Source: JBKQHQ01 sp052148715 (GTDB taxonomy: Bacteria; Pseudomonadota; Alphaproteobacteria; Rhizobiales; Xanthobacteraceae). From it: DNA of 64,000 bases. This document shows positions 43,482-51,843 of the stretch, one piece after another; within the stretch, counting starts at the first letter, position 1; every line of letters starts with the position of its first letter. The notes below the pieces were generated by a model. That model did not search any database and was not told the DNA's origin. It saw only the letters and a list, made by a program, of their open reading frames with translations. The stretch is taken from contig JBKQHQ010000259.1 of assembly GCA_052148715.1 (NCBI GenBank), positions 127,282-191,281 of the forward strand, in the 5' to 3' direction. The position numbers and the translations under genes are program-made.

Positions 43482-43495
43482 TTGATCCTGGTCAA
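43482..43495. promoter_or_regulatory. FNR/FixK-type site, one mismatch
   Basis: TTGAT-CCTG-GTCAA, nine of ten consensus bases. Its centre is 67 bases before ATG 43556, so a class II promoter would give a leader of about 26 bases for the hydrolase-phosphoribosyltransferase operon. Confidence 0.6.
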
Positions 43496-43555
43496 TTCCA
43501 TGCCGCTGCTTTGGCCCATAGTTCCCCGGTCAACGAGGTAGATCGGATTTGGATC

Positions 43556-44287
43556 ATGAGCCGGCCAGCTCCAGATCGCCCCAGGCAGCCAAAGAGCGAA
43601 CCTGAGGTTCACGATGTACGCATTCCACCCTTCGGGGTGGCGGGTACCTTGCGAATTCCTCGGGAAGCGCATGCGGTCGTCGCCTTCGCGCATGGCAGCG
43701 GATCCAGCCGTTTCAGTCCTCGTAATAAGGCAGTGGCGGACGGCTTGAACGAACAAGGATTCGCGACCCTGCTGTTCGATCTCCTGACTTCGGAAGAGGA
43801 AGGCGATCGGACGAACGTGTTCAATATTGCGCTGCTGGCGGAACGACTGGTTGATGCCGTCCATTGGCTCGATCGCGATCCCAGAGCGAGCGGCAGTAGG
43901 CTCGGTTTATTTGGCGCAAGCACGGGCGCAGCGGCTGCTCTTGTCGCTGCCGCAACGCTTGGTGATCAGGTAGGCGCCATTGTCTCCCGTGGTGGGCGCC
44001 CCGACCTTGCCGGCGACGCGTTGGACCGGATTCGCACGCCAACCCTCTTGATCGTCGGCGGGATAGACTATGGCGTCATTGAGCTCAACGAGCAGGCGCT
44101 CGCGCGGCTGAAAGGTCCTAAAGCCTTGGAGATCGTTCCCGGCGCGAGCCACCTCTTCCCCGAGCCGGGAACGCTGGAGGCGGTCATCGGCCACGCCGCG
44201 CGGTGGTTTGCACGCCATCTTGCGGCCGGCCCGCGCGGTGCGGTTCGGACGGCGAATTCGCAAGGTCAGCCTGGGAGCGAGCGATGA
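43556..44287 (+). CDS. Dienelactone-hydrolase-like alpha/beta hydrolase
   Basis: A 243-residue alpha/beta hydrolase. The oxyanion strand is VAFAHGSGSSRFSPRNKAVAD, the nucleophile elbow GLFGASTGAAAAL (Ser in GxSxG), the acid in LLIVGGIDYGVIELN and the base in VPGASHLFPEPGTLE, so the triad is complete. The start at MSRPAPDR (43556) is preferred; the frame is open back to 43469 over the FNR-type site. It overlaps the phosphoribosyltransferase gene by four bases (ATGA). Related genomes carry the two domains as neighbours or as one protein, which suggests a joint function that remains unknown. Confidence 0.82.
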   Translation: MSRPAPDRPRQPKSEPEVHDVRIPPFGVAGTLRIPREAHAVVAFAHGSGSSRFSPRNKAVADGLNEQGFATLLFDLLTSEEEGDRTNVFNIALLAERLVDAVHWLDRDPRASGSRLGLFGASTGAAAALVAAATLGDQVGAIVSRGGRPDLAGDALDRIRTPTLLIVGGIDYGVIELNEQALARLKGPKALEIVPGASHLFPEPGTLEAVIGHAARWFARHLAAGPRGAVRTANSQGQPGSER

Positions 44288-44958
44288 CCTTTAAGAATCG
44301 ATTGGATGCCGGACGCAAACTTGCTCGAGCGCTTGCCGGCTACAAGGATCAGCAAGCGGTGATCCTCGCGCTGCCGCGCGGCGGCGTTCCCGTGGCGGCC
44401 GAAGTCGCGTCCGTCCTCAACGCTCCACTTGATTTGATCCTGGTGCGCAAGATCGGTGTCCCCACGCAGCCGGAATTGGCGATGGGTGCCGTGGTCGACG
44501 GCGGTTCCCCACTTACGGTGCGCAATGAAGACGTGATCAAATTGGCAGGCATCAGCGACTCCGAATTTAAGACGGTCTGCGACGACGAGCTTGCCGAAAT
44601 CGAACGCCGCCGCAAGAGCTATCTGGGTGATCGCGAGCGGATCGATATCGCCGACCGTGTCGCCATTGTCGTCGATGACGGCATCGCCACGGGCGCGACC
44701 ACGCTCGCGGCGCTGCGCGCGACCCGCATACGCAAGCCGAAAAAGCTCATTCTTGCGGTGCCGGTCGCGCCGACGGATGCCCTTGCGGCCTTGCGCGAGG
44801 AGGCCGACGACGTTGTCTGTCTGGAGGACCACGAGTTCTTCGGAGCGATCAGCTTTTATTACTCCGATTTCCGCCAGATCTCCGACCAGGAGGTGATTGA
44901 TACCATGGCACGCTTCCCTGCACGTGCGCCGGGCCAAGCAAGGGAACCCGCGGCCTGA
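44284..44958 (+). CDS. Phosphoribosyltransferase-family protein
   Basis: A 224-residue type I phosphoribosyltransferase-like protein. It begins MTFKNRLDAGRKLARALAGY; the beta strand and loop AVILALPRGGVPVAAEVASVL follow, and the PRPP loop is VAIVVDDGIATGATTLAAL near residues 125-142 with both acidic residues. The family that pairs with dienelactone-like hydrolases is of unknown substrate. It is coupled to the hydrolase gene by an ATGA overlap and probably shares its FNR-type promoter. A role in nucleotide or sugar-phosphate salvage under low oxygen is an inference only. Confidence 0.85.
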   Translation: MTFKNRLDAGRKLARALAGYKDQQAVILALPRGGVPVAAEVASVLNAPLDLILVRKIGVPTQPELAMGAVVDGGSPLTVRNEDVIKLAGISDSEFKTVCDDELAEIERRRKSYLGDRERIDIADRVAIVVDDGIATGATTLAALRATRIRKPKKLILAVPVAPTDALAALREEADDVVCLEDHEFFGAISFYYSDFRQISDQEVIDTMARFPARAPGQAREPAA

Positions 44959-45004
44959 GCATGCGCAATTGTCGACCGATGGGCAGATGAACTCATGCGC
45001 GGGG

Positions 45005-45448
45005 TCATCGCTCGTATAGTCCGACGAGGATCGCCTCCGCAATGAGATGCTTGCGTGCCTCGCGCTCAACGTCCCGGCAAGACGGATCCTTGCGTACCCG
45101 CAGACGGTCGGTCGAGAGCGCAAGCAGCCGGAAGTGATAGTGATGTGGCCCGTCACCACGCGGCGGGCAGGGACCGCCATAGCCCGGCCGGCCGAAGTCG
45201 CTGATGGCCTGCTTTACTTCCCGGCCGGCGCCCTCGGCGAGTGTGGCGCGATCAGGCACGATGTCATAGGCCGCCCAATGATGCCAGGTCCCCGCCGGAG
45301 CATCGGGATCGTCACAAAGAAGGACAAAACTGCGGGTTCCTGGTGGTGCATCGCTCCAATGAAGTGGCGGGGACACGTCGTCGCCCTCGCAGGTAAAGCG
45401 CCGCGGAATCGCGCTGCCGTCGGCAAAGGCACTCGATCTGAGCTGCAT
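45005..45448 (-). CDS. YbhB/YbcL-type phosphatidylethanolamine-binding (PEBP) protein
   Basis: A 147-residue protein of the bacterial Raf-kinase-inhibitor-like family. Signatures: SSAFADGSAIPRRFTCEGDDVSPPLHWSDAP, SFVLLCDDPDAPAGTWHHWAAYDI (DPDAP and HW pocket) and YGGPCPPRGDGPHHYHFRLLAL. The ligand pocket residues are intact. No signal peptide, so cytoplasmic. ATG 45448 is chosen because upstream residues are not PEBP-like. An FNR-type site at 45506 has its centre 64 bases upstream. Ligand and role in bacteria are unknown. Confidence 0.92.
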   Translation of the reverse strand: MQLRSSAFADGSAIPRRFTCEGDDVSPPLHWSDAPPGTRSFVLLCDDPDAPAGTWHHWAAYDIVPDRATLAEGAGREVKQAISDFGRPGYGGPCPPRGDGPHHYHFRLLALSTDRLRVRKDPSCRDVEREARKHLIAEAILVGLYER

Positions 45449-45505
45449 GGATCGTCTCCTCACACTAGGATCTTTTGTATATTGCACCTCGGCCGTGCGA
45501 ACGGA

Positions 45506-45519
45506 TTGACGGCGATCAA
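45506..45519. promoter_or_regulatory. FNR/FixK-type site, one mismatch
   Basis: TTGAC-GGCG-ATCAA on the plus strand, nine of ten consensus bases. Centre 64 bases from the PEBP start (minus strand), the class II distance; it is too far from polX to serve it directly. Confidence 0.55.
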
Positions 45520-45699
45520 TCGGCGTCAAGCTGATCGATTGCGCACCTGCTGACGAAATATCTATGTCAAGCGCCGTTCGTAAGAGCTGCCCCGCTAAGC
45601 CTTTTTTCCGGGCAGGTCATGATGGTGATGTCATTGGATACCCGCGGCCGTTGCTGCGATCAAGCCGACAGGGCTCGATGCGAGAGTGCGCACGTCTTT

Positions 45700-45713
45700 C
45701 TGATCTACATCAA
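45700..45713. promoter_or_regulatory. FNR/FixK-type site, one mismatch
   Basis: CTGAT-CTAC-ATCAA, nine of ten consensus bases, centre about 91 bases before the polX start at 45798. Together with 45506 it gives each of the two divergent genes its own candidate site in a 349-base gap that otherwise holds no gene. Confidence 0.5.
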
Positions 45714-45797
45714 AGGCTGATCGCCACTGGCATGGCAAACATGTTCGCTCGCAACCTGTCGTGATGTGTACCTCTCGAGCGCTAAGGAACAGGATCG

Positions 45798-47576
45798 ATG
45801 CCGGTCCACAATGTGGAGATTGCGGCAATGTTCGACCGGGCGGCGGAGCTCCTGGAGATCAAGGGCGATAACCCCTTCCGCACCCGCGCGTATCGCCGCG
45901 CCGCACGTGTTGTCGAGGGATTGCCGAAGAGCGTGACCAGTTTGCTGAAGGCAGGCCAGGATCTCTCAGAGTTGCCGGGCATCGGCAAGGATTTGGCCGG
46001 CAAGATCGCCGCCATCATCACCACTGGAAAATTCGACCTCTTGGAATCGCTAAAGCGCGAGCTGCCGGGCGATCTTGGCGAAATCGCCGCACTGCCCGGT
46101 CTCGGACCGAAGCGCGTCAAGCTGCTCTACGAGAAGCTCGGCATTCGATCGATCGAGGATCTGCATCGCGCCGTCAAGGCGGGTCGGCTTCACGAGTTGC
46201 GCGGGTTCGGCGCCAAGATCGAGGAGACGCTGCTTGCGGCGCTTACCAAGCCGGCGAGTGAGAAGAGATTCAAAGTCGCGGTCGCCGAACCGGAGGCCGA
46301 AGGGCTTGTCGGCTTCTTGCGCCAAAGCTTGGACGATGGTCACGTGGTGGTGGCGGGAAGCTATCGTCGGCGCCGCGATACGGTCGGTGATCTCGACGTC
46401 CTCGTGACCGCGCGCCATGGCGCAGCCGTCGGAGACAGGCTCGCCAACTACGAGAACGTGGTTAAGGTTCTTGCCCATGGACCCTCACGGACCACCGTCG
46501 TGCTTCGCTCTGGACTCCAGGTGGACCTGCGCGTCGTTCCCGAGCGGAGCTTCGGCGCCGCTTTGATGTATTTTACCGGCTCCAAGGCGCACAACATCGC
46601 GTTGCGCGGGCTCGCTAACGAACGCGGCTGGAAGCTCAACGAATATGGGCTATTCGAGGGCAAGCGGCGGATCGCCGGCGCGACCGAGGAAGAAGTCTAT
46701 ACGAAACTCGGCCTCTCCTTCGTGCCGCCGGAGTTGCGCGAGGACCGGGGCGAGGTCGCCTTGGCGAAGAAGAAATGGCTGCCCAAGCTCGTGTCGCTCT
46801 CTGACATTCGCGGCGATCTCCACGTCCACTCGGACTGGAGTGACGGCACCGTTCCAATCGCAGACATGGTCGCAGCCGCAAAGGCGCGGGGTTATGCCTA
46901 CATCGCGATCACCGATCACAGCCAGCGGGTCACCGTCGCTCATGGGCTCGATGCCGCGAGGCTTTCGCGCCAGATTGATCAGATCGACCGCCTCAACGAC
47001 AAGCTCGATGGATTGACCGTCCTCAAAGGCGTGGAGGTCGATATTCTGGCGGACGGTCGCCTCGATCTGCCGGACAAGATTCTGTCTCGTCTCGATATCG
47101 TTGTGGCTGCCGTCCACTATAAGTTCGATCTGTCGCGCAACGCACAGACGGAGAGAATCGTCCGCGCGATGGACAACCGGCACATGTCGATCTTGGCTCA
47201 CCCGACCGGCCGTTTGATCGGGGAGCGCGAGCCTTACGACGTCGACATGGAGCGCGTCCTTGCCGCAGCGCATGAGCGCGGCTGCTACATGGAGATCAAT
47301 GCCGAGCCGGACCGATTGGACCTGACTGATGTCCACGCGCAAGCAGCCAAATCGATGGGGGTTAAAGTCGCAGTCTCGACCGATGCCCACTCGCCGTCGG
47401 CGCTCGGATACATACGCTTCGGTGTTGACCAGGCGCGTCGCGGCTGGCTCGAGGCCGGCGACGTCATCAACACCCGGCCGCTATCCGACTTGAAAGAAAC
47501 TCCTCAAGCGCTGACGGCGCGTTCGATCTGGGCGTTCCCGAAACACGCCGTGCTCCGGAGCAGATTGAACCGCTGA
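45798..47576 (+). CDS. polX: PolX-type DNA polymerase with PHP domain
   Basis: A 592-residue family X DNA polymerase. The N-terminal 8-kDa and helix-hairpin-helix region (MFDRAAELLEIKGDNPFRTRAYRRAARVVE; ELPGIGKDLAGKIAAII; LPGLGPKRVKLLYEKLG) is followed by the polymerase palm with VVAGSYRRRRDTVGDLDVLV (two catalytic Asp) and a third Asp in LQVDLRVVP. The C-terminal PHP domain from about residue 335 has DLHVHSDWSDGT, AITDHSQR and VSTDAHSPSALGYI. Bacterial PolX fills gaps in base-excision repair, and the PHP part has nuclease activity. A weak FNR-type site precedes it. Confidence 0.94.
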   Translation: MPVHNVEIAAMFDRAAELLEIKGDNPFRTRAYRRAARVVEGLPKSVTSLLKAGQDLSELPGIGKDLAGKIAAIITTGKFDLLESLKRELPGDLGEIAALPGLGPKRVKLLYEKLGIRSIEDLHRAVKAGRLHELRGFGAKIEETLLAALTKPASEKRFKVAVAEPEAEGLVGFLRQSLDDGHVVVAGSYRRRRDTVGDLDVLVTARHGAAVGDRLANYENVVKVLAHGPSRTTVVLRSGLQVDLRVVPERSFGAALMYFTGSKAHNIALRGLANERGWKLNEYGLFEGKRRIAGATEEEVYTKLGLSFVPPELREDRGEVALAKKKWLPKLVSLSDIRGDLHVHSDWSDGTVPIADMVAAAKARGYAYIAITDHSQRVTVAHGLDAARLSRQIDQIDRLNDKLDGLTVLKGVEVDILADGRLDLPDKILSRLDIVVAAVHYKFDLSRNAQTERIVRAMDNRHMSILAHPTGRLIGEREPYDVDMERVLAAAHERGCYMEINAEPDRLDLTDVHAQAAKSMGVKVAVSTDAHSPSALGYIRFGVDQARRGWLEAGDVINTRPLSDLKETPQALTARSIWAFPKHAVLRSRLNR

Positions 47577-47624
47577 ACTGAAGCAAGTCGTGTGCCCGGC
47601 GGTTCCAAGCGTCGTAGTATCTCG

Positions 47625-50492
47625 TCAGGAGGTGTCTGGGGATGGGGTCGGCTTCACAAGCTCCGCGAGATCCGGCTCGCCGCAGTAAGCCAGGACGATC
47701 GTACGCACCGCATCGCGCAACTGCAGCAACGACGCGAAGTCCGTTCCGGAAGGTTTGACCGCGTCCTCGATCCGGATGCTCACGGGGGTCCACCGCGGAA
47801 ACCACTGATCACTGCGCAGCATCGACCGGGTTCCCCGGAGAATGCCGGGTAAGACACGGAGGTCGGCTTCGGCCGCCACCTTGAAGGCGCCGAGATAAAA
47901 CGCGGACAATCCGGGTCTGCGGGTGAACGTGCCCTCGGGAAAGAACACGATGTTGCTGCCCTGGCGCGCGGCGGTGATGACGGTCTCGGTGTCGGCGAGG
48001 CTCCCGCTGACATCGTAGCGCTCGACGAACAGCACGCCCAACCGGCGCAGGAACGGGCCAGCGAGCATCTGCCCGGCGAGCTCTCGCTTGACCACGTAAG
48101 CGGGTTCGCCTGGCAGTACCGCAGTCAGGACCAACCCATCCATGTAACTCGAATGATTGAAAACAAGCATCGCGTTGCCCCGCGGAATGCGGTGGAGTCC
48201 CTCGACGGCAACCGGAATCCCAACCGCCGCAAGCGCAGCGCGGGCGATTGCGCGCACGGCCCTCCAGCGCCAACTCCGGCGGGGCAGCATCATCACCGCG
48301 AACCACGCGAGCAAAAAGCTCAGCGCCAGCACGATCCACCACCAGGTGGCGTAAAGCGTCTCGCGGATAAGTGCGATCAGCCGCCCGAGTTGCGGGCCGA
48401 TACCCGCGAGGGAAAGGCCTAGGAGCTGTCGCCACAGCGCGCGCTCCGGCGCACCGATACGCCCGCCTTCATAAAGCTCTTTAGCGGCGCTCCGGCGGAT
48501 CTTGCCGCTCGACGTCTTGGGCACCGTCCGCGGCGGGGCAAGGACGACCTCGTCGGGGGGAGTCCCGGCGATGTCGCCCGCAACCTCCTGCGCGCAGGTT
48601 TGCAGTGCCGCGCGGGCGGCCGCATCGGTCTCACGCGTCTCGGCCAGAACGACCACCCGTTCGGTGCCGGATGCGCGGTCGGTGACGCCGAAGACCGCCA
48701 CGCAGCCCTTGCGGATGCCGGGAATCTCGGCGACGGCTGCTTCGATTTCCTGCGGATAGATATGGCGGCCGGCGCGGATGATGATGTCCTTGATCCGACC
48801 GGTGATGTAGACGTCGCCACCCGCCATATAGGCCCGATCGCCGCTGTCGAGCCAGCCGCCGCGCATGAGCTCGTGGGTCTTCGTCTGGTTGCGGAAATAG
48901 CCGGATGTCGCTGATGGCCCGCGGAACTCGAGCCGGCCCTCGTGCCGTTCGCCCACCTCGCGGCCGAGCTCGTCGACGACGCGAATTTCGTGACCCGAGA
49001 GCGCCTGGCCGCAAGCGATGATCTCGAGCGGGCGTGGGTCATCTGCCCGTGCAGGCTGCGCGACGCCGCGCCGGCTTAGTGCTTCCCGATCCACGCGATC
49101 GATGATCGGCGGCCGCCCGGGGGGCGGGAACGCGAGCCCCACCGCGTTCTCGGCGAGGCCGTAGACTGGGGCCATCGCGCCGGGGCGAAATCCATAACGC
49201 GCGAACCGCTCGATGAATCGACGCAGCGTCGGAATGCTGACCGGTTCGGCACCGTTTGCGACCATGCGCAGCGAGCCGAGATCCAGCCCTTGAAGTCGAC
49301 CGTCGTCGATCTTGTTCAGGCAAAGCTCAAATCCGAAGTTCGGCGAGGCGGATAACGTCGCGCGAAACCGATGCAGCGCCCACAGCCAGCTTTCCGGCCG
49401 CACCAGAAAGCTCAACGGCGACATGACGTATAGCGGTGCAGCGAAGTAGAGGCACCCCAGCCACGCACCGATCAACCCCATGTCATGATAGAGCGGCAGC
49501 CAGCTGACAAAGACGTCGGCGGAGCTCGCGTCCATGGCGTGGCCCATGGCGCGGATATTGGCGATCAGGTTGGCGTGGCTGAGCACCACCCCCTTTGGGT
49601 CGCCGGTGCTTCCCGACGTGTATTGGATCAGCGCGGTCGACGTCTGCCCCGTGGTCGGGAGCGGTGTTGCATCCGCCGCGCGAGGAGCAAGCCCGGCGAC
49701 GCTGTTGACCGTGGTCAGGCTTCCTACCTGCGCCTGGAGCAGGGCTGCGAGCCGGCGTCCTTCAGGAACCGTCACGAGCATGCGAACCTCGGCGTTGCTC
49801 AGGATGCCGGCCTGCCGGCGCAGATGCTCTTCGATCTGCGACAGGCGCATCGGAGGGTAGATCGGTACCGGCACGGCGGCGGCATAGAGAATGCCGAAAA
49901 ACGCAACGAAGAAGTGCCGGCTCGTCGGCAGCATCAGGGCAATGCGATCGCCCGGCGCGACATCTCGCTCAATCAGACCTTGCGCGAGCTCGCGCGCGGC
50001 TTCTGCAAGCTCGCGATAGGTCATCGTCGCAAGTGTTGTGAGCTCATCCTCCAGGACGGTCACGTGCAGCCGCTCGGGATGCCGGGCCACGTGCCACTCG
50101 AGAATTTCGACCAACGTCCGCGCTTCTGTGGCGGCCGGCACGAGCGGAAGGTTAGCCACCGCGGTTGTTTCGGCGCGGATAGGAGGACCCCCGGGATGAG
50201 CTTGCTCAAGCGCATCGAGGAGATCACGGACCGTCTCGGCCTCGCCGACGATCCCGCCGTGCAGCCGCACGCGGAAAGCCCGTTCGATCCGCAGAACAAG
50301 CTCCGTCCGTCCCAGACTGTCGATGCCGAGATCTTGCTCCAGACGACTCGATACAGAGACGTCGATGAGCTTTGCCCTTTGCGGGTGAAGCTCGCGCACA
50401 AGGTCGCGTATGACGGCAACGAGCTCGTGCTCGTGCGATTCGCGATCGCGCGGCGTTACGGCCGAGCCATGCCTGTCGGTACCTGCATCCAC
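47625..50492 (-). CDS. Three-domain protein: acyl carrier, AMP-dependent acyl ligase, PlsC acyltransferase
   Basis: About 955 residues. Domain 1 (about 15-85) is an acyl carrier domain with phosphopantetheine Ser59 in QDLGIDSLGRTEL. Domain 2 (about 130-670) is an acyl-AMP ligase: TALIQYTSGSTGDPKGVVLSHANLIAN, WLPLYHDMGLIGAWLGCLYFA, YGLAENAVGLAF, WLDSGDRAYMAGGDVYITGRIKD and the late Lys in VPKTSSGKIRRSAAK. After two membrane segments, domain 3 is PlsC-like: VFNHSSYMDGLVL (HxxxxD) and IVFFPEGTFTRRPGLSAFYLGAFKVA. Aas of E. coli has the opposite order and no carrier domain. I chose GTG 50492; the frame extends to a GTG at 50594 through poor coding sequence that contains an exact FNR-type site. Likely a membrane-bound acyl activation and transfer enzyme for phospholipid or related lipid. 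Confidence 0.88.
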   Translation of the reverse strand: MDAGTDRHGSAVTPRDRESHEHELVAVIRDLVRELHPQRAKLIDVSVSSRLEQDLGIDSLGRTELVLRIERAFRVRLHGGIVGEAETVRDLLDALEQAHPGGPPIRAETTAVANLPLVPAATEARTLVEILEWHVARHPERLHVTVLEDELTTLATMTYRELAEAARELAQGLIERDVAPGDRIALMLPTSRHFFVAFFGILYAAAVPVPIYPPMRLSQIEEHLRRQAGILSNAEVRMLVTVPEGRRLAALLQAQVGSLTTVNSVAGLAPRAADATPLPTTGQTSTALIQYTSGSTGDPKGVVLSHANLIANIRAMGHAMDASSADVFVSWLPLYHDMGLIGAWLGCLYFAAPLYVMSPLSFLVRPESWLWALHRFRATLSASPNFGFELCLNKIDDGRLQGLDLGSLRMVANGAEPVSIPTLRRFIERFARYGFRPGAMAPVYGLAENAVGLAFPPPGRPPIIDRVDREALSRRGVAQPARADDPRPLEIIACGQALSGHEIRVVDELGREVGERHEGRLEFRGPSATSGYFRNQTKTHELMRGGWLDSGDRAYMAGGDVYITGRIKDIIIRAGRHIYPQEIEAAVAEIPGIRKGCVAVFGVTDRASGTERVVVLAETRETDAAARAALQTCAQEVAGDIAGTPPDEVVLAPPRTVPKTSSGKIRRSAAKELYEGGRIGAPERALWRQLLGLSLAGIGPQLGRLIALIRETLYATWWWIVLALSFLLAWFAVMMLPRRSWRWRAVRAIARAALAAVGIPVAVEGLHRIPRGNAMLVFNHSSYMDGLVLTAVLPGEPAYVVKRELAGQMLAGPFLRRLGVLFVERYDVSGSLADTETVITAARQGSNIVFFPEGTFTRRPGLSAFYLGAFKVAAEADLRVLPGILRGTRSMLRSDQWFPRWTPVSIRIEDAVKPSGTDFASLLQLRDAVRTIVLAYCGEPDLAELVKPTPSPDTS

Positions 50493-50525
50493 GCATGAAT
50501 AATGGCGTCGTTTCGGAGGGCGGCC

Positions 50526-50539
50526 TTGATGCGTATCAA
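50526..50539. promoter_or_regulatory. FNR/FixK-type site, exact palindrome
   Basis: TTGAT-GCGT-ATCAA, ten of ten consensus bases, within the longer inverted repeat CCTTGATGCGTATCAAGG. It is centred about 40 bases upstream of GTG 50492 of the ACP-ligase-PlsC gene; a class II promoter would put the transcript start almost at that codon, so translation may be leaderless. Confidence 0.68.
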
Positions 50540-50628
50540 GGCACGGCCGCTGTGACATTACTGTGAATTTAAGGACGCATTGATCGCGAGTCACCTAGCC
50601 TGGCACGTCGGCCGCCGCAGGCGACCCG

Positions 50629-51621
50629 TCATTCCGGCTCGATCCCGGCTTCCTTGATGATGCTCGTCCACTTCACCAGTTCGGTCTTGACGAAGTCCGC
50701 AAACTCGGAGGGTCCGCTCCAGAATACGTCGATGCCGGCGTCCGTGAAGCGCTTGCGCAGCTCGGGCGTCGACAGACTCTTGTGGATCTCCTTGGCAAGA
50801 CGATCGACCACTTCCGGCGGCGTGTTGGCCGGTGCAAAGATTCCGGCCCAGGCGAGGATATCGAAACCCGGCATCACGGTTTCGTCCAACGTCGGCACAT
50901 CCGGCAGCACGCTGTTGCGCTGCTTCGTCAACACGGCAAGCGCCCGCACCTTCTGCTCCCGCAATTGCGGAAGCCCGGTGTTGAAGTCGGCGATCATGAG
51001 CGGAATGTGTCCGGCTATCAGATCGGTGACGGCAGCCGGATTGCTGCGATAGGCGACGCGGATGATATCGAGACCCAGGCGATGTTTCAGCGTCTCGCCG
51101 ACGATCTGGCCGGTGCTGTTGCCATGTCCATAGACGAGCTTGCCGGGGTTGGCTTTGGCATAGGCCACCAATTCGGTCATCGAGGCGAATGGCGCGTTGG
51201 GATTGGCGGCGAAGAACGAGGGAAAGCTGCCGATGCGGGCGATCGGAGTGAAGTCGGCGATCGGATCGTAGGGTACGTTCTTGAACAGACCGGCCGCGGC
51301 CTAGTGGGTCGAGTTGGTGGTCAGCAACAGCGTGTAGCCGTCCGGTTGCGCGCGCGCCACGGTGGCCGCGGCAATCAGCCCGCCGGCACCGGGCTTGTTC
51401 TCGATGACGACGGCCTGCCCGAGCGCATCTTGCAGCGATTGGCCGACCAGCCGCGCCGCCGCGTCGGTGACGCTTCCCGCCGCGAACGGTGTCAGGATGG
51501 TTACCGGTCGCGACGGGTAGGTGTCGGCGCGGCTCGCCGCCGAGGCGGCCACGAGGATGGCGCATGTCGCGACGGCGCGCCGCCATGCGCTGGCAAAGGG
51601 CCGTCGACTGCGTCCTGTCAT
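50629..51621 (-). pseudogene. Tripartite tricarboxylate transporter binding protein (TctC/Bug), broken by one stop codon
   Basis: Read as one frame from ATG 51621, the protein has a signal peptide (RRAVATCAILVAASAASRA), SRPVTILTPFAAGSVTDAAARLVGQ and VVIENKPGAGGLIAAATVARAQPDGYTLLLTTNSTH, all TctC/Bug signatures. TAG at 51301-51303 then interrupts it. The frame resumes at once with AAAGLFKNVPYDPIADFTPI and runs to EAGIEPE at 50629 (LDETVMPGFDILAWAGIFAPANTP is also typical). Length with the stop read through is 330 residues, normal for the family. The position after NSTH is usually Ala or Ser; TCG to TAG would explain it. No TctA/TctB genes are near. A sequencing error is possible. Confidence 0.82.
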
Positions 51622-51843
51622 GGCGTCCTCCCCAACCTGCTTCGGCCGTATCGGAACTGGCTTCGGCGCGGCACCCGCGAGCGTACGCCGTCCTGCTCCG
51701 CGGTCGCAATGCGCAACTGGGTTGTTCAAGCCCCTGATGGCCGTTTGGAGGCTCGCCGGCTCTTTTCCCGCACCCTGGACTTCAAGCAGGTGAAATGCCA
51801 TCTGAACGGCACGCGGCCAACCCACCGACCACCACACTCCCAC

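Noticed and set aside
50591..51709. A 372-codon minus-strand frame across the TctC locus
   Set aside because: It is in another frame than the TctC homology and is arginine-rich. The TctC reading with one stop codon explains the region better.
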